A stretch of DNA of 48,308 nucleotides from an uncultured Lachnospiraceae bacterium (GCA_947593655.1 CANQDS010000009.1:1-48308), one strand, 5' to 3'. Shown: positions 8,164 through 16,359, counted from the stretch's first letter. Numbers and translations: made by a program. The notes: generated from the sequence alone by a model not told the origin.

Positions 8164-8241
8164 CCGATATATCTTGTATGGTCTGAAACTCATTATACTA
8201 TATCTTGTGTTTTTGTCAACCACTAAAACTATATTTGGGGA
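8164..8241 (-). promoter_or_regulatory. nrdD promoter with NrdR-box-like sites
   Basis: On the minus strand a perfect TTGACA (8214-8219) and a perfect TATAAT (8192-8197) are 16 bp apart. The 16-mer ATACTATATCTTGTGT (8195-8210) fits the NrdR box consensus ACACWATATATWGTGT at about 14 positions and covers the spacer and -10 box. Weaker copies sit exactly 31 bp to either side, at 8164-8179 and 8226-8241. NrdR is the ATP/dATP-sensing repressor of ribonucleotide reductase genes, and tandem boxes about three helical turns apart are its usual operator. Confidence 0.8.
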
Positions 8242-8254
8242 TCTTGCCGGAGGA

Positions 8255-8366
8255 GTTCAGCCTAGGACTTTGCACTTGCTGCAAAGTCCGTAAGAACGTG
8301 TAAATTTTGCCGAAGGCAAACTTGAAATGAGCCGGATTCCGTAACTGTGAAGCCGGAAGGCTGAAC
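8255..8366 (-). other. Cloverleaf-like inverted-repeat element of unknown role
   Basis: A 112-nt block closed by a perfect 9-bp stem, GTTCAGCCT (8255-8263) with AGGCTGAAC (8358-8366). Inside are three separate hairpins. GGACTTTGC/GCAAAGTCC is at 8265-8289, TTTGCC/GGCAAA with a triloop at 8306-8320, and CCGGaTTC/GAAgCCGG at 8332-8356. It lies between an isomerase stop codon and the nrdD promoter. It could be a structured RNA, a processed 3' end or a folded repeat element. Strand is assigned from the flanking genes only. Confidence 0.6.
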
Positions 8367-8413
8367 TGTTACATTTTGCCGGAATGGCAGGAAGAGAAAG
8401 TTCTATTATTTTA

Positions 8414-9388
8414 TCATTTGCTGTTATTTTCCTCAACAGGTAATTCAAATTCACGATCCGCCTCTTCCGCAAGATATTTTCCAATCTGCGCAATAAACCA
8501 AAGCGCATCCTGCTTCATGCAATCCGGAAACGCAGTTAAAACCGGCGCGGTTTCAAAGCTCAGAACCCCGGAAAAACGGATATTGCGAAGCCCCCGGATA
8601 AACCCCGGCCAATCGGTAGACGACGTATTTTCCCGCGTTTTCGCAAATGTAAATGGAATCTGGTGCAGATCAGAGATACCGTCATTATCATGGATATGAA
8701 ACACCTTCAGTCTGCTCCCCAGCTTCGTGATAAAGGCTTCAAAGTCGAGGCCGACCAGATTGGCATGTCCGGTATCAAAACAAAATCCAAGTACTTCGGT
8801 GCCGTATTTTTCATTGAAAAAATCAATCCGCTCAACGGCCTTCTGCACATCGCAGCCCGGCCCTTCCACCAGATGCCCGCCTACGCCGTCGTAAAGATTT
8901 TCCATGCAGATCGTAACCCCAAGCTCTTTTGCCAGAGGAGCAAGATCGTCCAAAAATTTTGCCGTCTGCTCCCACTCGGCCTCCTCCGAACCCAGATAAC
9001 GCACCAGCTTAAAGCCATGCACAACGATATAGCGGCAGCCAAAGAAATTGCAGATCCGGATGCTTTTAGGCGCGACTTCCTTCGATAAATAGGTATTCAG
9101 CTCCCGCGTCCCGGACGGGACATAAACCGGATACGGCATATGCATCTGACTGACCGCAATGCCCGCCGCTTCCGCTGCAGATTTATGCGGGGCAAAATAC
9201 GCCTCTAACTGCGAAATGCTTTTATCAAAAAATTTATTGGGATTATTGTGATATAAGTCCGTATTTAAAAGATACCCGTTCAGGCTGAAATCCACATCGG
9301 TAAAGCCCGCGCGTTTTAACATTTCAAATCCTTCCAGCGGATTTTCGTCATGGATTACATTTTTACTCTGTACACCGATTCTTGCCAC
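8414..9388 (-). CDS. Sugar phosphate isomerase/epimerase-like TIM barrel
   Basis: A 324-residue xylose-isomerase-like barrel (AP endonuclease 2 superfamily). The metal-site residues are all in place: the glutamate in ICMENLYDG, aspartate and histidine in GFCFDTGHAN, histidines in VFHIHDND followed by DLHQIPF, and the glutamate in LSFETAP. Relatives interconvert ketoses or epimerise sugars and inositols; the substrate cannot be read here. It starts with GTG behind GGAGG and follows a degenerate paralogue (9435-10757), forming the end of the glycan operon. Together with that partner it probably supplies or edits one sugar. Confidence 0.85.
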   Translation of the reverse strand: MARIGVQSKNVIHDENPLEGFEMLKRAGFTDVDFSLNGYLLNTDLYHNNPNKFFDKSISQLEAYFAPHKSAAEAAGIAVSQMHMPYPVYVPSGTRELNTYLSKEVAPKSIRICNFFGCRYIVVHGFKLVRYLGSEEAEWEQTAKFLDDLAPLAKELGVTICMENLYDGVGGHLVEGPGCDVQKAVERIDFFNEKYGTEVLGFCFDTGHANLVGLDFEAFITKLGSRLKVFHIHDNDGISDLHQIPFTFAKTRENTSSTDWPGFIRGLRNIRFSGVLSFETAPVLTAFPDCMKQDALWFIAQIGKYLAEEADREFELPVEENNSK

Positions 9389-9434
9389 TTATTTTGTCCT
9401 CCGCTTATTCCGTCCATGCAAAACTTATAACGAA

Positions 9435-10757
9435 TTACTCCTGCTCTTCCCGGTCTGATTTTCTTGTAACCGCATCAATCCGGTCAAAATAAAACGCCGG
9501 CATGTATTCATCATTGAAAAATACAACCGGATTTTTCAAACCCATTTCACGGATCTGCGCTTCAATCTCCCGATAATAAATATTGCAGATAAACACCGCC
9601 GTGTCTTCTTTTATACCCTTTAACGCTTCCGGCGGCTTTATGGTAAGGCCGCAGAACTCTGTCTCCCACAAATCCTTATTATTATCACAGGTAAAAAGCG
9701 GCGGATACTGCTCCCCATAACATTTCATATAATTACGGCACATATTTCCCGCGCCAAACAGCACGCGCGACGGATATTTTTTTAACAGGCGTTCCATGCC
9801 GATCTGCCATACAAAATAATCCGCTGCCGCTTTCGCAAGGCTTAACAGCTGCGGCTTCAAAATCGGAGAGAATGCAGCCGCCGTATCCGAAAAATCCATA
9901 ATCAAAAATCCATCAAAAGAAATCCTGCGAAGCCCGCGGATCAGATTCAGCCAGTCCATCTGCGGCGCAGACTTCTGCACGCTCGTAAACGGCAGCAGGG
10001 ATTCATTGCTGTTGCCGTTATTTTCCCGCAAAACCACCGCCTTGATCCGCGCCCCCAGCGTTACCGCAAAGTCATACATATTCTGCCCGCAGAGATTGCA
10101 TGTTCCCGCAACCATGCAAAAACCGAAATCTGCCGCATCCGTCCGCGCGCCGAACCGTTTCTGTGCGTCAGCATTTAACCTGTCGATCCATGCAGCGGCT
10201 TCCCGCGCATCGGAGCAGAATCCCCGCAGCAGATGGCCGTTCCAATCCCGGCACTGGTTCTCGATCAGGATCGTCACTCCGTTTTCCCGCGCCGTCTCCG
10301 CCAGCCCTAAATAGAACCGCTGATTCTCCTCCTGCAGCTGCTCCTTTTCAATTCCTGCAAAAAGCGGCTGGATAATAAGGTTACGGCAGCCCGTCTGCCC
10401 GCAGATTTTTATGCTTTCCACCGCAAGCTGCCGCAAGGTGCCGTTTAAGTCGGTACGCTTTGTATTCCATGCAAGATATGGCGCACGGGCGATTGGCATG
10501 TCCAGATTCCGTACCTCACATTTTTTCATCATAAGCTCCATCACACTGAAAAGCTCTTCCGGATGCTCTGAAACCAAACACTGATCTTTTAAACCCTGCT
10601 TTTTACGAGCCTTTCCCAATGCTTCCAACTCATATTCCGAACACCCTAAAGACAAATCAAGAAGCATACTGCCAAAGCCCACCTCGGAAAGATCCATGAT
10701 TCCCTGATTTGGCCGTCTTATATCAATTATCCCTTTGGGGGAACATATAATTTCCAA
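9435..10757 (-). CDS. Degenerate isomerase-like barrel fused to a Rossmann-like module
   Basis: The first about 325 of 440 residues align with the neighbouring isomerase, for example NLIRGLRRISFDGFLIMDF against GFIRGLRNIRFSGVLSFET. Its metal site is gone. GFCFDTGHAN becomes GFCMVAGTCN, FHIHDND becomes VVLRENN, and the terminal FET becomes a DFS. It is therefore likely a pseudoenzyme, perhaps a regulatory or structural partner. From residue 331 it carries the locus-specific Rossmann-like module (VLFGAGNMCRNY, TCDNNKDLWETEFCGL, PPEAL). The start is TTG, 7 nt behind GGAGGA; that ribosome site overlaps the relic of an upstream gene end. Confidence 0.8.
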   Translation of the reverse strand: MEIICSPKGIIDIRRPNQGIMDLSEVGFGSMLLDLSLGCSEYELEALGKARKKQGLKDQCLVSEHPEELFSVMELMMKKCEVRNLDMPIARAPYLAWNTKRTDLNGTLRQLAVESIKICGQTGCRNLIIQPLFAGIEKEQLQEENQRFYLGLAETARENGVTILIENQCRDWNGHLLRGFCSDAREAAAWIDRLNADAQKRFGARTDAADFGFCMVAGTCNLCGQNMYDFAVTLGARIKAVVLRENNGNSNESLLPFTSVQKSAPQMDWLNLIRGLRRISFDGFLIMDFSDTAAAFSPILKPQLLSLAKAAADYFVWQIGMERLLKKYPSRVLFGAGNMCRNYMKCYGEQYPPLFTCDNNKDLWETEFCGLTIKPPEALKGIKEDTAVFICNIYYREIEAQIREMGLKNPVVFFNDEYMPAFYFDRIDAVTRKSDREEQE

Positions 10758-10764
10758 CTGTATA

Positions 10765-10786
10765 TCCTCCTACATCAGCTTCTTTT
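10765..10786 (-). repeat. Direct-repeat copy 1: relic of the 744-codon gene's 3' end
   Basis: This 22-mer matches 12945-12966 with a single difference. On the minus strand it reads as the codons K-K-L-M-stop followed by GGAGGA, against K-K-L-V-stop and GGAGGA at the true gene end. It marks one edge of the inserted toxin cassette. Confidence 0.75.
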
Positions 10787-10887
10787 TTCAAAAATTATTT
10801 TTCTCCTGAGTTTTCTTCTTGTTTCTGCTCTAACTGCACCTTTAATTTCGTGGGACTGGCCTTTTCCGCCGTTTTTCCTTATCATAA

Positions 10888-10929
10888 AACTCCTGACATA
10901 AAGCCATTTCATACTTTATATCAGGAGTT
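10888..10929 (-). terminator. Hairpin terminator with TATGAAAT-type loop
   Basis: AACTCCTGACATAAAG (10888-10903) pairs with CTTTATATCAGGAGTT (10914-10929), one mismatch, around a 10-nt loop. On the minus strand the stem is followed by TTTTATG, so it ends the toxin-cassette transcript. The loop sequence recurs in hairpins at 35393 and 37490. From 10930 to 11108 I see no gene. Confidence 0.7.
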
Positions 10930-11108
10930 CGATGCAAGTTTTATTCCCTGCGCATATAACATAACTGTTAAATATCTGATTGTTTTCAAAGGATTTTATC
11001 GCTAAAATATTCATATTTTATGCTGTATTTGCAGTTTTAGAGCAAACAGGTATCATACGGGTATCACAGCTTTTTCCTACAACTGCCCATTTGCAGATTA
11101 TAAGCATA

Positions 11109-11621
11109 TTAAACACCTTCCCTTCTTTTTCTTATAACAGAATTATTGCGTTTCATATTCATTTTCTTCGCTTTGAGTTTCCCGTCACCGGTTCTTGCTG
11201 TTGCCTTATTTGTTAATGTCGCTTTATATGCTACTCCTTTTCGCCCTGCTATTCTTTTTGGTTCTACCACTTTTTTACTTAGCATAAGACTTTCCACTAA
11301 ACGAATAGGTTCTACGTTTGTTTTTGTTTCTAGTTTTATAACTTCAGATAAATTATGTTTAAATTCCCCACTCAAATAATCATAATCTTCCTCTGAATAA
11401 GTAAACCGTCTGATCACTTCCAAACATGCCTGTTGTACATTTGTAAATTCTTTAACCCCGTATCTTTCAGCACGTTCTGCATCAAAAACCAACCACTTGT
11501 TATTTTGTTTTATAATACAAGAAGCACCTTCTTTATATCCTTCAAGACTATAATAAGAATCCGAAATTCCAATATTTTTCATGGTATTTGCAAAACACTC
11601 TTTAACAATTTTTTCATTCAT
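11109..11621 (-). CDS. Candidate immunity protein for the TNT-type toxin
   Basis: A 170-residue protein with no signal or membrane segment. Residues 1-95 (for example SYYSLEGYKEGASCIIKQ, NKWLVFDAERAERYGVKEF, then a helix with ACLEVIRRF) have the mixed alpha/beta look of small immunity proteins such as the Imm59/Imm61 type, a weak resemblance. The last about 60 residues are very basic and low in complexity (KKMNMKRNN, RKRREGV), which is unusual and might be an add-on tail. It starts 15 nt after the toxin gene on the same strand, the normal toxin-then-immunity order of polymorphic toxin loci. Function is inferred mainly from that position. Confidence 0.55.
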   Translation of the reverse strand: MNEKIVKECFANTMKNIGISDSYYSLEGYKEGASCIIKQNNKWLVFDAERAERYGVKEFTNVQQACLEVIRRFTYSEEDYDYLSGEFKHNLSEVIKLETKTNVEPIRLVESLMLSKKVVEPKRIAGRKGVAYKATLTNKATARTGDGKLKAKKMNMKRNNSVIRKRREGV

Positions 11622-11636
11622 AACCTTTCAACCATC

Positions 11637-12275
11637 CTATTCAATTTTTTCTAAAACTGTTCCCAACATATCCATAATACACATATCATGATAATATTGA
11701 ACCGCACCTCCCGAAGTCCCAAATGCTGGCGCGGCTAAACCTTCAACAGCATATTGAACTTTTGGTCGTTTCTTTCCATTTTTTACATCTAATAATCTTT
11801 GTTGTTCTTTATCGTCTATCACCTCAAAGCACTTTACAGGTATATCTTTTAATACCTTATATCGATGAAATTCAACAGAATCTTGTATAAAAGGTAATCC
11901 CAGCTGATCGAACTCTGTTCCGCTAAGTGTCGTAAAATGTCCTCTTTCTGATCCATATCGCACAAGTTCCGCTCCTTTTCCTAAATATTGTTGAGAAACT
12001 GTAATTCTATACTTATAACATAGTGGATACTTATTTTTTTCTAATTCTATAATATATTTTTGTTTGTCAATTCGCTTTGCTCTAATATCAAATCCTTGCC
12101 TATCAGCCACACTTTCTCCAATATGATAAATTGAGCCCTTATCCCAAAACTTAGGATTCGCTACACCAATTTTATACTTCGCAGCAATTTGCTGAGCTAT
12201 ATCATTAAAAACATATTCCTGCTCAATTAATTTTCCTTTATCATTTCTCTTTTGGTATTTTCTTATGTTAATCAT
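11637..12275 (-). CDS. TNT-domain (NAD glycohydrolase type) toxin, probably a C-terminal fragment
   Basis: Residues about 105-212 carry the pattern of the TNT domain named after the Mycobacterium tuberculosis necrotizing toxin, which hydrolyses NAD+. Seen here are LVRYGSERGHFTTLSGTEF, a following LPF, the Y-KVLKDIPVKCFEV strand and GLAAPAFGTSGGAVQYY. In the family the first arginine and the late glutamine are functional, and both are present. No signal peptide, repeat or secretion domain precedes it. The N-terminal 100 residues are unassigned, so it may be an orphan cassette tip from a longer polymorphic toxin. The small gene downstream is its likely antidote. Confidence 0.75.
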   Translation of the reverse strand: MINIRKYQKRNDKGKLIEQEYVFNDIAQQIAAKYKIGVANPKFWDKGSIYHIGESVADRQGFDIRAKRIDKQKYIIELEKNKYPLCYKYRITVSQQYLGKGAELVRYGSERGHFTTLSGTEFDQLGLPFIQDSVEFHRYKVLKDIPVKCFEVIDDKEQQRLLDVKNGKKRPKVQYAVEGLAAPAFGTSGGAVQYYHDMCIMDMLGTVLEKIE

Positions 12276-12440
12276 TCTTATCCCTCTTTAATTTCACCTA
12301 TTCCGCTGATAATGAAACTACCATTAAATTATCTAAAAATATTTTCTTTTAGCTGCTAATCCTCACATAATGCTAACACCATGTTACCTGCCCCTATGCT
12401 TCTCTTTTCTTTTTTACTGTTTCAGCTCAAACTGCCGTCT

Positions 12441-12686
12441 TTATCTTTGATCTACCGGCACGCTATTATAGTATAAATCATCCGGACAGACATCCCGCCC
12501 GCCTTCCCATTCCACGCTGATTCCGGCAATATGAACCGTATTGAAAATATCCATATTCTTTAATTGGCCAAACCAGTCTCCGCGGATCAACGCATTTACA
12601 TCATAAATCCGGTCTTCCCCATTATCAAACGTTATGAGCAGTTTATATCCTTCCAATGGCTTTACTTTTACAGCAGAAAGTGTCAT
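12441..12686 (-). CDS. DUF2442 family protein
   Basis: An 81-residue protein with the DUF2442 pattern: VKPLEGYKLLITFDNGEDR, a central YDVNALI, and the ending EWEGGRDVCPDDLYYNSV. The family is small and uncharacterised; members often lie beside DUF4160 genes as possible toxin-antitoxin pairs, and no DUF4160 partner is visible here. The frame is open 14 codons further upstream, but GGGGGA sits about 7 nt before the internal ATG at 12686. It belongs to the inserted cassette, not to the sugar operon. From 12729 to 12944 only a repeat copy (12826-12851) is seen. Confidence 0.8.
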   Translation of the reverse strand: MTLSAVKVKPLEGYKLLITFDNGEDRIYDVNALIRGDWFGQLKNMDIFNTVHIAGISVEWEGGRDVCPDDLYYNSVPVDQR

Positions 12687-12825
12687 TTCCCATCCCCCAC
12701 TTTCAAAAATACGTATCGCATTTTTCAATTCACTTTACTGCAATGGCGGTACTTTAAAATAATGCTCCCCTTCCATCAGCATGAGGAAATAATAACATAT
12801 TTCACCAAAAGCCACAATAGTTTTC

Positions 12826-12851
12826 CCTGATATAAAATATGAAATTGTCAA
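12826..12851. repeat. Dispersed repeat copy (TAAAGTATGAAATTGTCAA type)
   Basis: CCTGATATAAAATATG followed by AAATTGTCAA. It shares its core with 36576-36594 and 39851-39874 and with the hairpin loops at 10888, 35393 and 37490. This copy lies near the far edge of the toxin cassette. Confidence 0.6.
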
Positions 12852-12944
12852 AGTGCATACTTTCATTTCTGATTTTAGGACAAACGTATGACCTGAGTTC
12901 TCCTCGCCGCCTTTACCCGCCCAGAAAAAACTGCTTATTGTCTG

Positions 12945-12966
12945 TCCTCCTACACCAGCTTCTTTT
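12945..12966 (-). repeat. Direct-repeat copy 2: 3' end of the 744-codon gene with orphan ribosome site
   Basis: It contains the last codons and stop of the four-domain fusion gene followed by GGAGGA, but no gene begins there. The matching copy is at 10765-10786, immediately before the gene that should follow. Confidence 0.75.
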
Positions 12967-15175
12967 CAATCAATGCTTTCAGCTTTGTCGAACTCGTACT
13001 TTGTGTATAAGGAAAAAATTCCATCTCCGCACCGTGCTTCTCTAAAAACTCTTTCTCCATCAGCCAACTTGGATGATTACTATAATCACTCCCGGAAAAC
13101 TGACAATCAAAATGATGCAGCTTCCACGCATCCCGCGTACCGCCAAAATCAAGCGGAATCTCAGCCACCTCATCTACATATCTGCAGGAGCGGACCATTT
13201 CAACCCGCTCTTCATAAGGTATAAACGGTTCCACACCCTTATATTTCCGTACACCTTCATCTGTTACGATTCCAACGATCAGGTAATCACACTGCTCTTT
13301 CGCGCGTTTAAACATATTCAAATGCCCGATATGAAACAGATCAAATACACCGGCGATATAACCCACATGGTATTTCTTTTTTTCAACATCCGCATTTGCA
13401 ATCGGCCTTCGTTTTCTTGGATAATCTCTGTGTGAATCGAAAATACTGTACTCGCTTACCCCCATCTCATCCAGCTGCTTCATAACAGAAAGGTAGTTCT
13501 TAATGCAGATCAGCACTTTGTACTCTCCCGGCTGCATCTGCTGCAAAATATACGGCGGCTGGATTTCCATTCCATCCAGCTTTTGCCCCCATTTTTCCGA
13601 ACTGTTGTCTATCACCGCATATACCGGATAATCCTGTCCATACAAAGCCAGAAATTTCTTTGTAAAAGTGCCGGAACCAAACAAAATCAGCTTCCGGGTA
13701 TCCGCATTCCGGAAAATATCCAAAAATAACCGTTCATAATCCTCCTGCGAATAATTCATACGCTGCCGGTTGGAATGAATCACCTCTCGATTAGCCCTGC
13801 ACGACTCATGATACTTGCGAAGCTCTTTCTCTTTCCTGAGATCCGCCAGAAAATCCCATTCCATCTTCCGGAAATATTCCAGCTTATCCGTCAAATGATA
13901 CCGCTCAAATAACCGTTCCATCGGAAGCTTCTTCAGCAATTCAGGACTTCCGGCATACAATGTCGCAATCATGCGGACGATGATAGCATTCGCCGGATAA
14001 TTCTCCTCACAAAACTCCTGATCATAAAATACAAAAGTATTGTTCAAATAAAAACTATTCAGCGGAACCATATCAATATATCCCTTCCGCAGGATGGCGC
14101 CCTCTCCGTCTCCGCTGTCCTCTTTTACAAGTTCAGACGACTGTAAGATCAGATCCCGGAATTGATCGAATTTTTCCAAAAACATATCGATATCTTTCAA
14201 CAGAAGCCGCTTTAAATATGCATGTCCCGTCTCTGCTTCAATATATGGCATGGTATAAACGCCATTTTCTATTTTAGCATCTACCACAGGAATGCCATGT
14301 GCTGCCAGATCATCCCGGTATTCTGCCATTTTTTCCAGACGCGCCTTTCCTTCCGGATACGCCGCACGCTTCTCTACAAGGCCGGACTTATGTATCACCG
14401 TAAAAACCGCACGTTCCCTGCCGCGCTCCAAAGAACCTGTTACATGGCTGACATCCAAAAAACTGCCATCCTTTGAACACTCAATCAAATATGCATTGGC
14501 CATCTGGTGAAACATCCCGTTCGCGATCAAATCCCGATACAGGCACTCCTCTTCTAAGAATACGGAATTGGGATAATGATAAGTTGGAAATAGTCTGCCG
14601 GATAAATCCTCATTCGGCAGATAATCCTCCGCATAGATCAAAACCGGATTCTCTAAATCTGAAAGAACAGAATAAAAGCGGCATTGATCCCAGCCAGCCT
14701 CCCAAAGCATCTCTTTCAGTTCCGCCTGACTGTACATCCTTCCCTGAAAAATATCTTCCTTTTTCGCATATGCCCTGCGGTACCCTTCCACGCCGTCAAA
14801 ATTCCGCTCTGTATAAGGATCCCTGTCTCCGCAGAAATACCGGAGTCCAAGACGATTATTCATGCCAAGAAACAGCTTCCCGTCAGCCTTTAACAGCTTC
14901 CTAAAAAAAACGAGTATCTGTCCCGGATCAGGCTGCCGCTCCAGCACTTCCACAGAAACCACATAATCAAATGTCTCGCTATGCGCATTCTGCCAGCCTT
15001 CCTCACACAATGTCTCACAAGATACACACACCAGCTCTCCTGTGCGTCCTTTCAGCATCTCTGCCAATGCATCCTCTTTGTCCCCGCAATAGAGTACCCT
15101 GCTGTCCGGTTTCCAATCACACCACTGCAGCAGCCCGCTCTGTATTCCCTTGATAATCTCCTGTGCCTGTTCCAT
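12950..15175 (-). CDS. Four-domain fusion: methyltransferase, kinase-like, Rossmann-like module, cytidylyltransferase
   Basis: About 741 residues. Residues 1-170 resemble a class I SAM methyltransferase (FDYVVSVEVLERQPDPGQIL, then LKADGKLFLGMNNRLG), with a weak motif I (VLYCGDKED). Residues about 240-450 look like a small-molecule kinase; KGYIDMVPLNSFYLNN and FVFYDQEF resemble the catalytic and metal-binding segments of such kinases. The shared Rossmann-like module starts near residue 494 (LILFGSGTFTKK, IDNSSEKWGQ). The last 140 residues are a TagD-type nucleotidyltransferase with GVFDLFHIGHLNMFKRAK (HxGH motif) and a terminal STSSTKLK. A methyltransferase-kinase pair recalls WbdD, which caps O-antigen chains with methyl phosphate, so chain capping is a reasonable inference. 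The ATG at 15175 behind AAAGGTG is preferred over a GTG at 15184; the upstream stop overlaps this ribosome site. Confidence 0.8.
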   Translation of the reverse strand: MEQAQEIIKGIQSGLLQWCDWKPDSRVLYCGDKEDALAEMLKGRTGELVCVSCETLCEEGWQNAHSETFDYVVSVEVLERQPDPGQILVFFRKLLKADGKLFLGMNNRLGLRYFCGDRDPYTERNFDGVEGYRRAYAKKEDIFQGRMYSQAELKEMLWEAGWDQCRFYSVLSDLENPVLIYAEDYLPNEDLSGRLFPTYHYPNSVFLEEECLYRDLIANGMFHQMANAYLIECSKDGSFLDVSHVTGSLERGRERAVFTVIHKSGLVEKRAAYPEGKARLEKMAEYRDDLAAHGIPVVDAKIENGVYTMPYIEAETGHAYLKRLLLKDIDMFLEKFDQFRDLILQSSELVKEDSGDGEGAILRKGYIDMVPLNSFYLNNTFVFYDQEFCEENYPANAIIVRMIATLYAGSPELLKKLPMERLFERYHLTDKLEYFRKMEWDFLADLRKEKELRKYHESCRANREVIHSNRQRMNYSQEDYERLFLDIFRNADTRKLILFGSGTFTKKFLALYGQDYPVYAVIDNSSEKWGQKLDGMEIQPPYILQQMQPGEYKVLICIKNYLSVMKQLDEMGVSEYSIFDSHRDYPRKRRPIANADVEKKKYHVGYIAGVFDLFHIGHLNMFKRAKEQCDYLIVGIVTDEGVRKYKGVEPFIPYEERVEMVRSCRYVDEVAEIPLDFGGTRDAWKLHHFDCQFSGSDYSNHPSWLMEKEFLEKHGAEMEFFPYTQSTSSTKLKALIEKKLV

Positions 15176-15180
15176 GTTCT

Positions 15181-16359
15181 TCACCTTTGCCCATTTATTT
15201 CGATCCGTATGATATAGTCGTAGATCGTTCCCTCCATTTCCAAGCTTTCACGTTGGCCAAGCTTATATGTCAGTTTTTGTACGGAGGTATTCTTGATATA
15301 ATCTTCCATTTTCTGCCGCTCATATGGTTCCAGCAAATGTTTTAAAAGCTCCTGTGCCCCCTCATTATTATAAGGAACCGCCTTCAGCTGTTGTTTCACT
15401 TCCGGAAATGTGTTGCACGCTATGGCAATCACATAATCTACCATAAAATAATATTTGATTTTATCATGTGACAAAAAATAATAAAAAAAGCTCTCCATCA
15501 AAAATGCAAACAGTTTATTTCCCGGTTTTGCATAGAAAAACCATCCACTCCACATTGCATCTGCACAATATTGCGTTTCAGGCAGATTCCTTGTATAGAG
15601 CGGATACCCTAAGATTTTCTGGGGCAGCGGCCTGCATACAAACAGTGTGGCATCCATCCAGAATCCGCCATATTTATACAAAAGAGAGGCTCTTATGATA
15701 TCCGAAAGCGTTGTCAGTGTAATGCTTCCGGTTTTGACTTTTTCTGTAATATGTCCTGGCAGGCTGATATAATTCCTATAATTATCCCCTGTGATGACCA
15801 CATGACGCACCCCCGCCGGCATATTCCTCCTCTGGCTCTGCAGGCAGGCGCGCACAATCCCAGGCGCATGCTCTTCTCCCTGCCACCAGCATGTCCATGC
15901 AGTGATTTCACCATCCTTTACCGGCTCATTCAGGCCAGACAGCTTGTTCGGGAAATCATCAATAAACGGCTGTATGCTCTTTTTTATCTCCTGATACGGT
16001 TCCTCCTGAAACATGTTAAAATCAATCTGGACAATGCGGGCTCCTGTATCTTTTAAAAGCCGGTAGACCGCGTCTGCGTAACGGAGTCCCAGTGTCAGCA
16101 GCACATGATCCTCAGGTCCAATTCCTACCTCCTGATACGCTATCACAGGAATTCCTCTCACTTTTGGGGGATTTCCCTGTATATCGGAGACCAAAATGCA
16201 TTTTATTTTCCTGAAATACTCCTGATTCCAGCCTGCCAGTTCATCGAGAACCACATTCAGATAATAGCCTGCCCCATATAGTTTTATTTCACCACATATG
16301 TCCAGCAGCTTCCTTAACGCTGCCACTGTATCCAGAGTGAGCATCGGTTTTGCCTGCAT
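15181..16359 (-). CDS. Capsular polysaccharide (GT32-like) glycosyltransferase with N-terminal Rossmann-like module
   Basis: A 392-residue protein. Residues about 18-120 form the locus module in a divergent version (IKLYGAGYYLNVVLDEL, VSDIQGN, GIPVIAYQEV). From about 140 the sequence is a glycosyltransferase of the Caps_synth/GT32 type: AWTCWWQGEEHAPGIVRACL, then DIIRASLLYKYGGFWMDAT, whose D-x-x of GGFWMDAT is the expected nucleotide-sugar and metal site. It would add a sugar from a nucleotide donor on the cytoplasmic side. The ribosome site GGAAAGGA precedes the ATG. Gene order and short spacing place it in one operon with the GT2 upstream. Confidence 0.85.
   Translation of the reverse strand: MQAKPMLTLDTVAALRKLLDICGEIKLYGAGYYLNVVLDELAGWNQEYFRKIKCILVSDIQGNPPKVRGIPVIAYQEVGIGPEDHVLLTLGLRYADAVYRLLKDTGARIVQIDFNMFQEEPYQEIKKSIQPFIDDFPNKLSGLNEPVKDGEITAWTCWWQGEEHAPGIVRACLQSQRRNMPAGVRHVVITGDNYRNYISLPGHITEKVKTGSITLTTLSDIIRASLLYKYGGFWMDATLFVCRPLPQKILGYPLYTRNLPETQYCADAMWSGWFFYAKPGNKLFAFLMESFFYYFLSHDKIKYYFMVDYVIAIACNTFPEVKQQLKAVPYNNEGAQELLKHLLEPYERQKMEDYIKNTSVQKLTYKLGQRESLEMEGTIYDYIIRIEINGQR

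Noticed and set aside
8255-8366. Reading the cloverleaf element as a cobalamin riboswitch because of ACTGTGA
   Set aside because: The match lies on the plus strand, where no gene follows, and I find no B12 box or receptor core; only a short coincidence.
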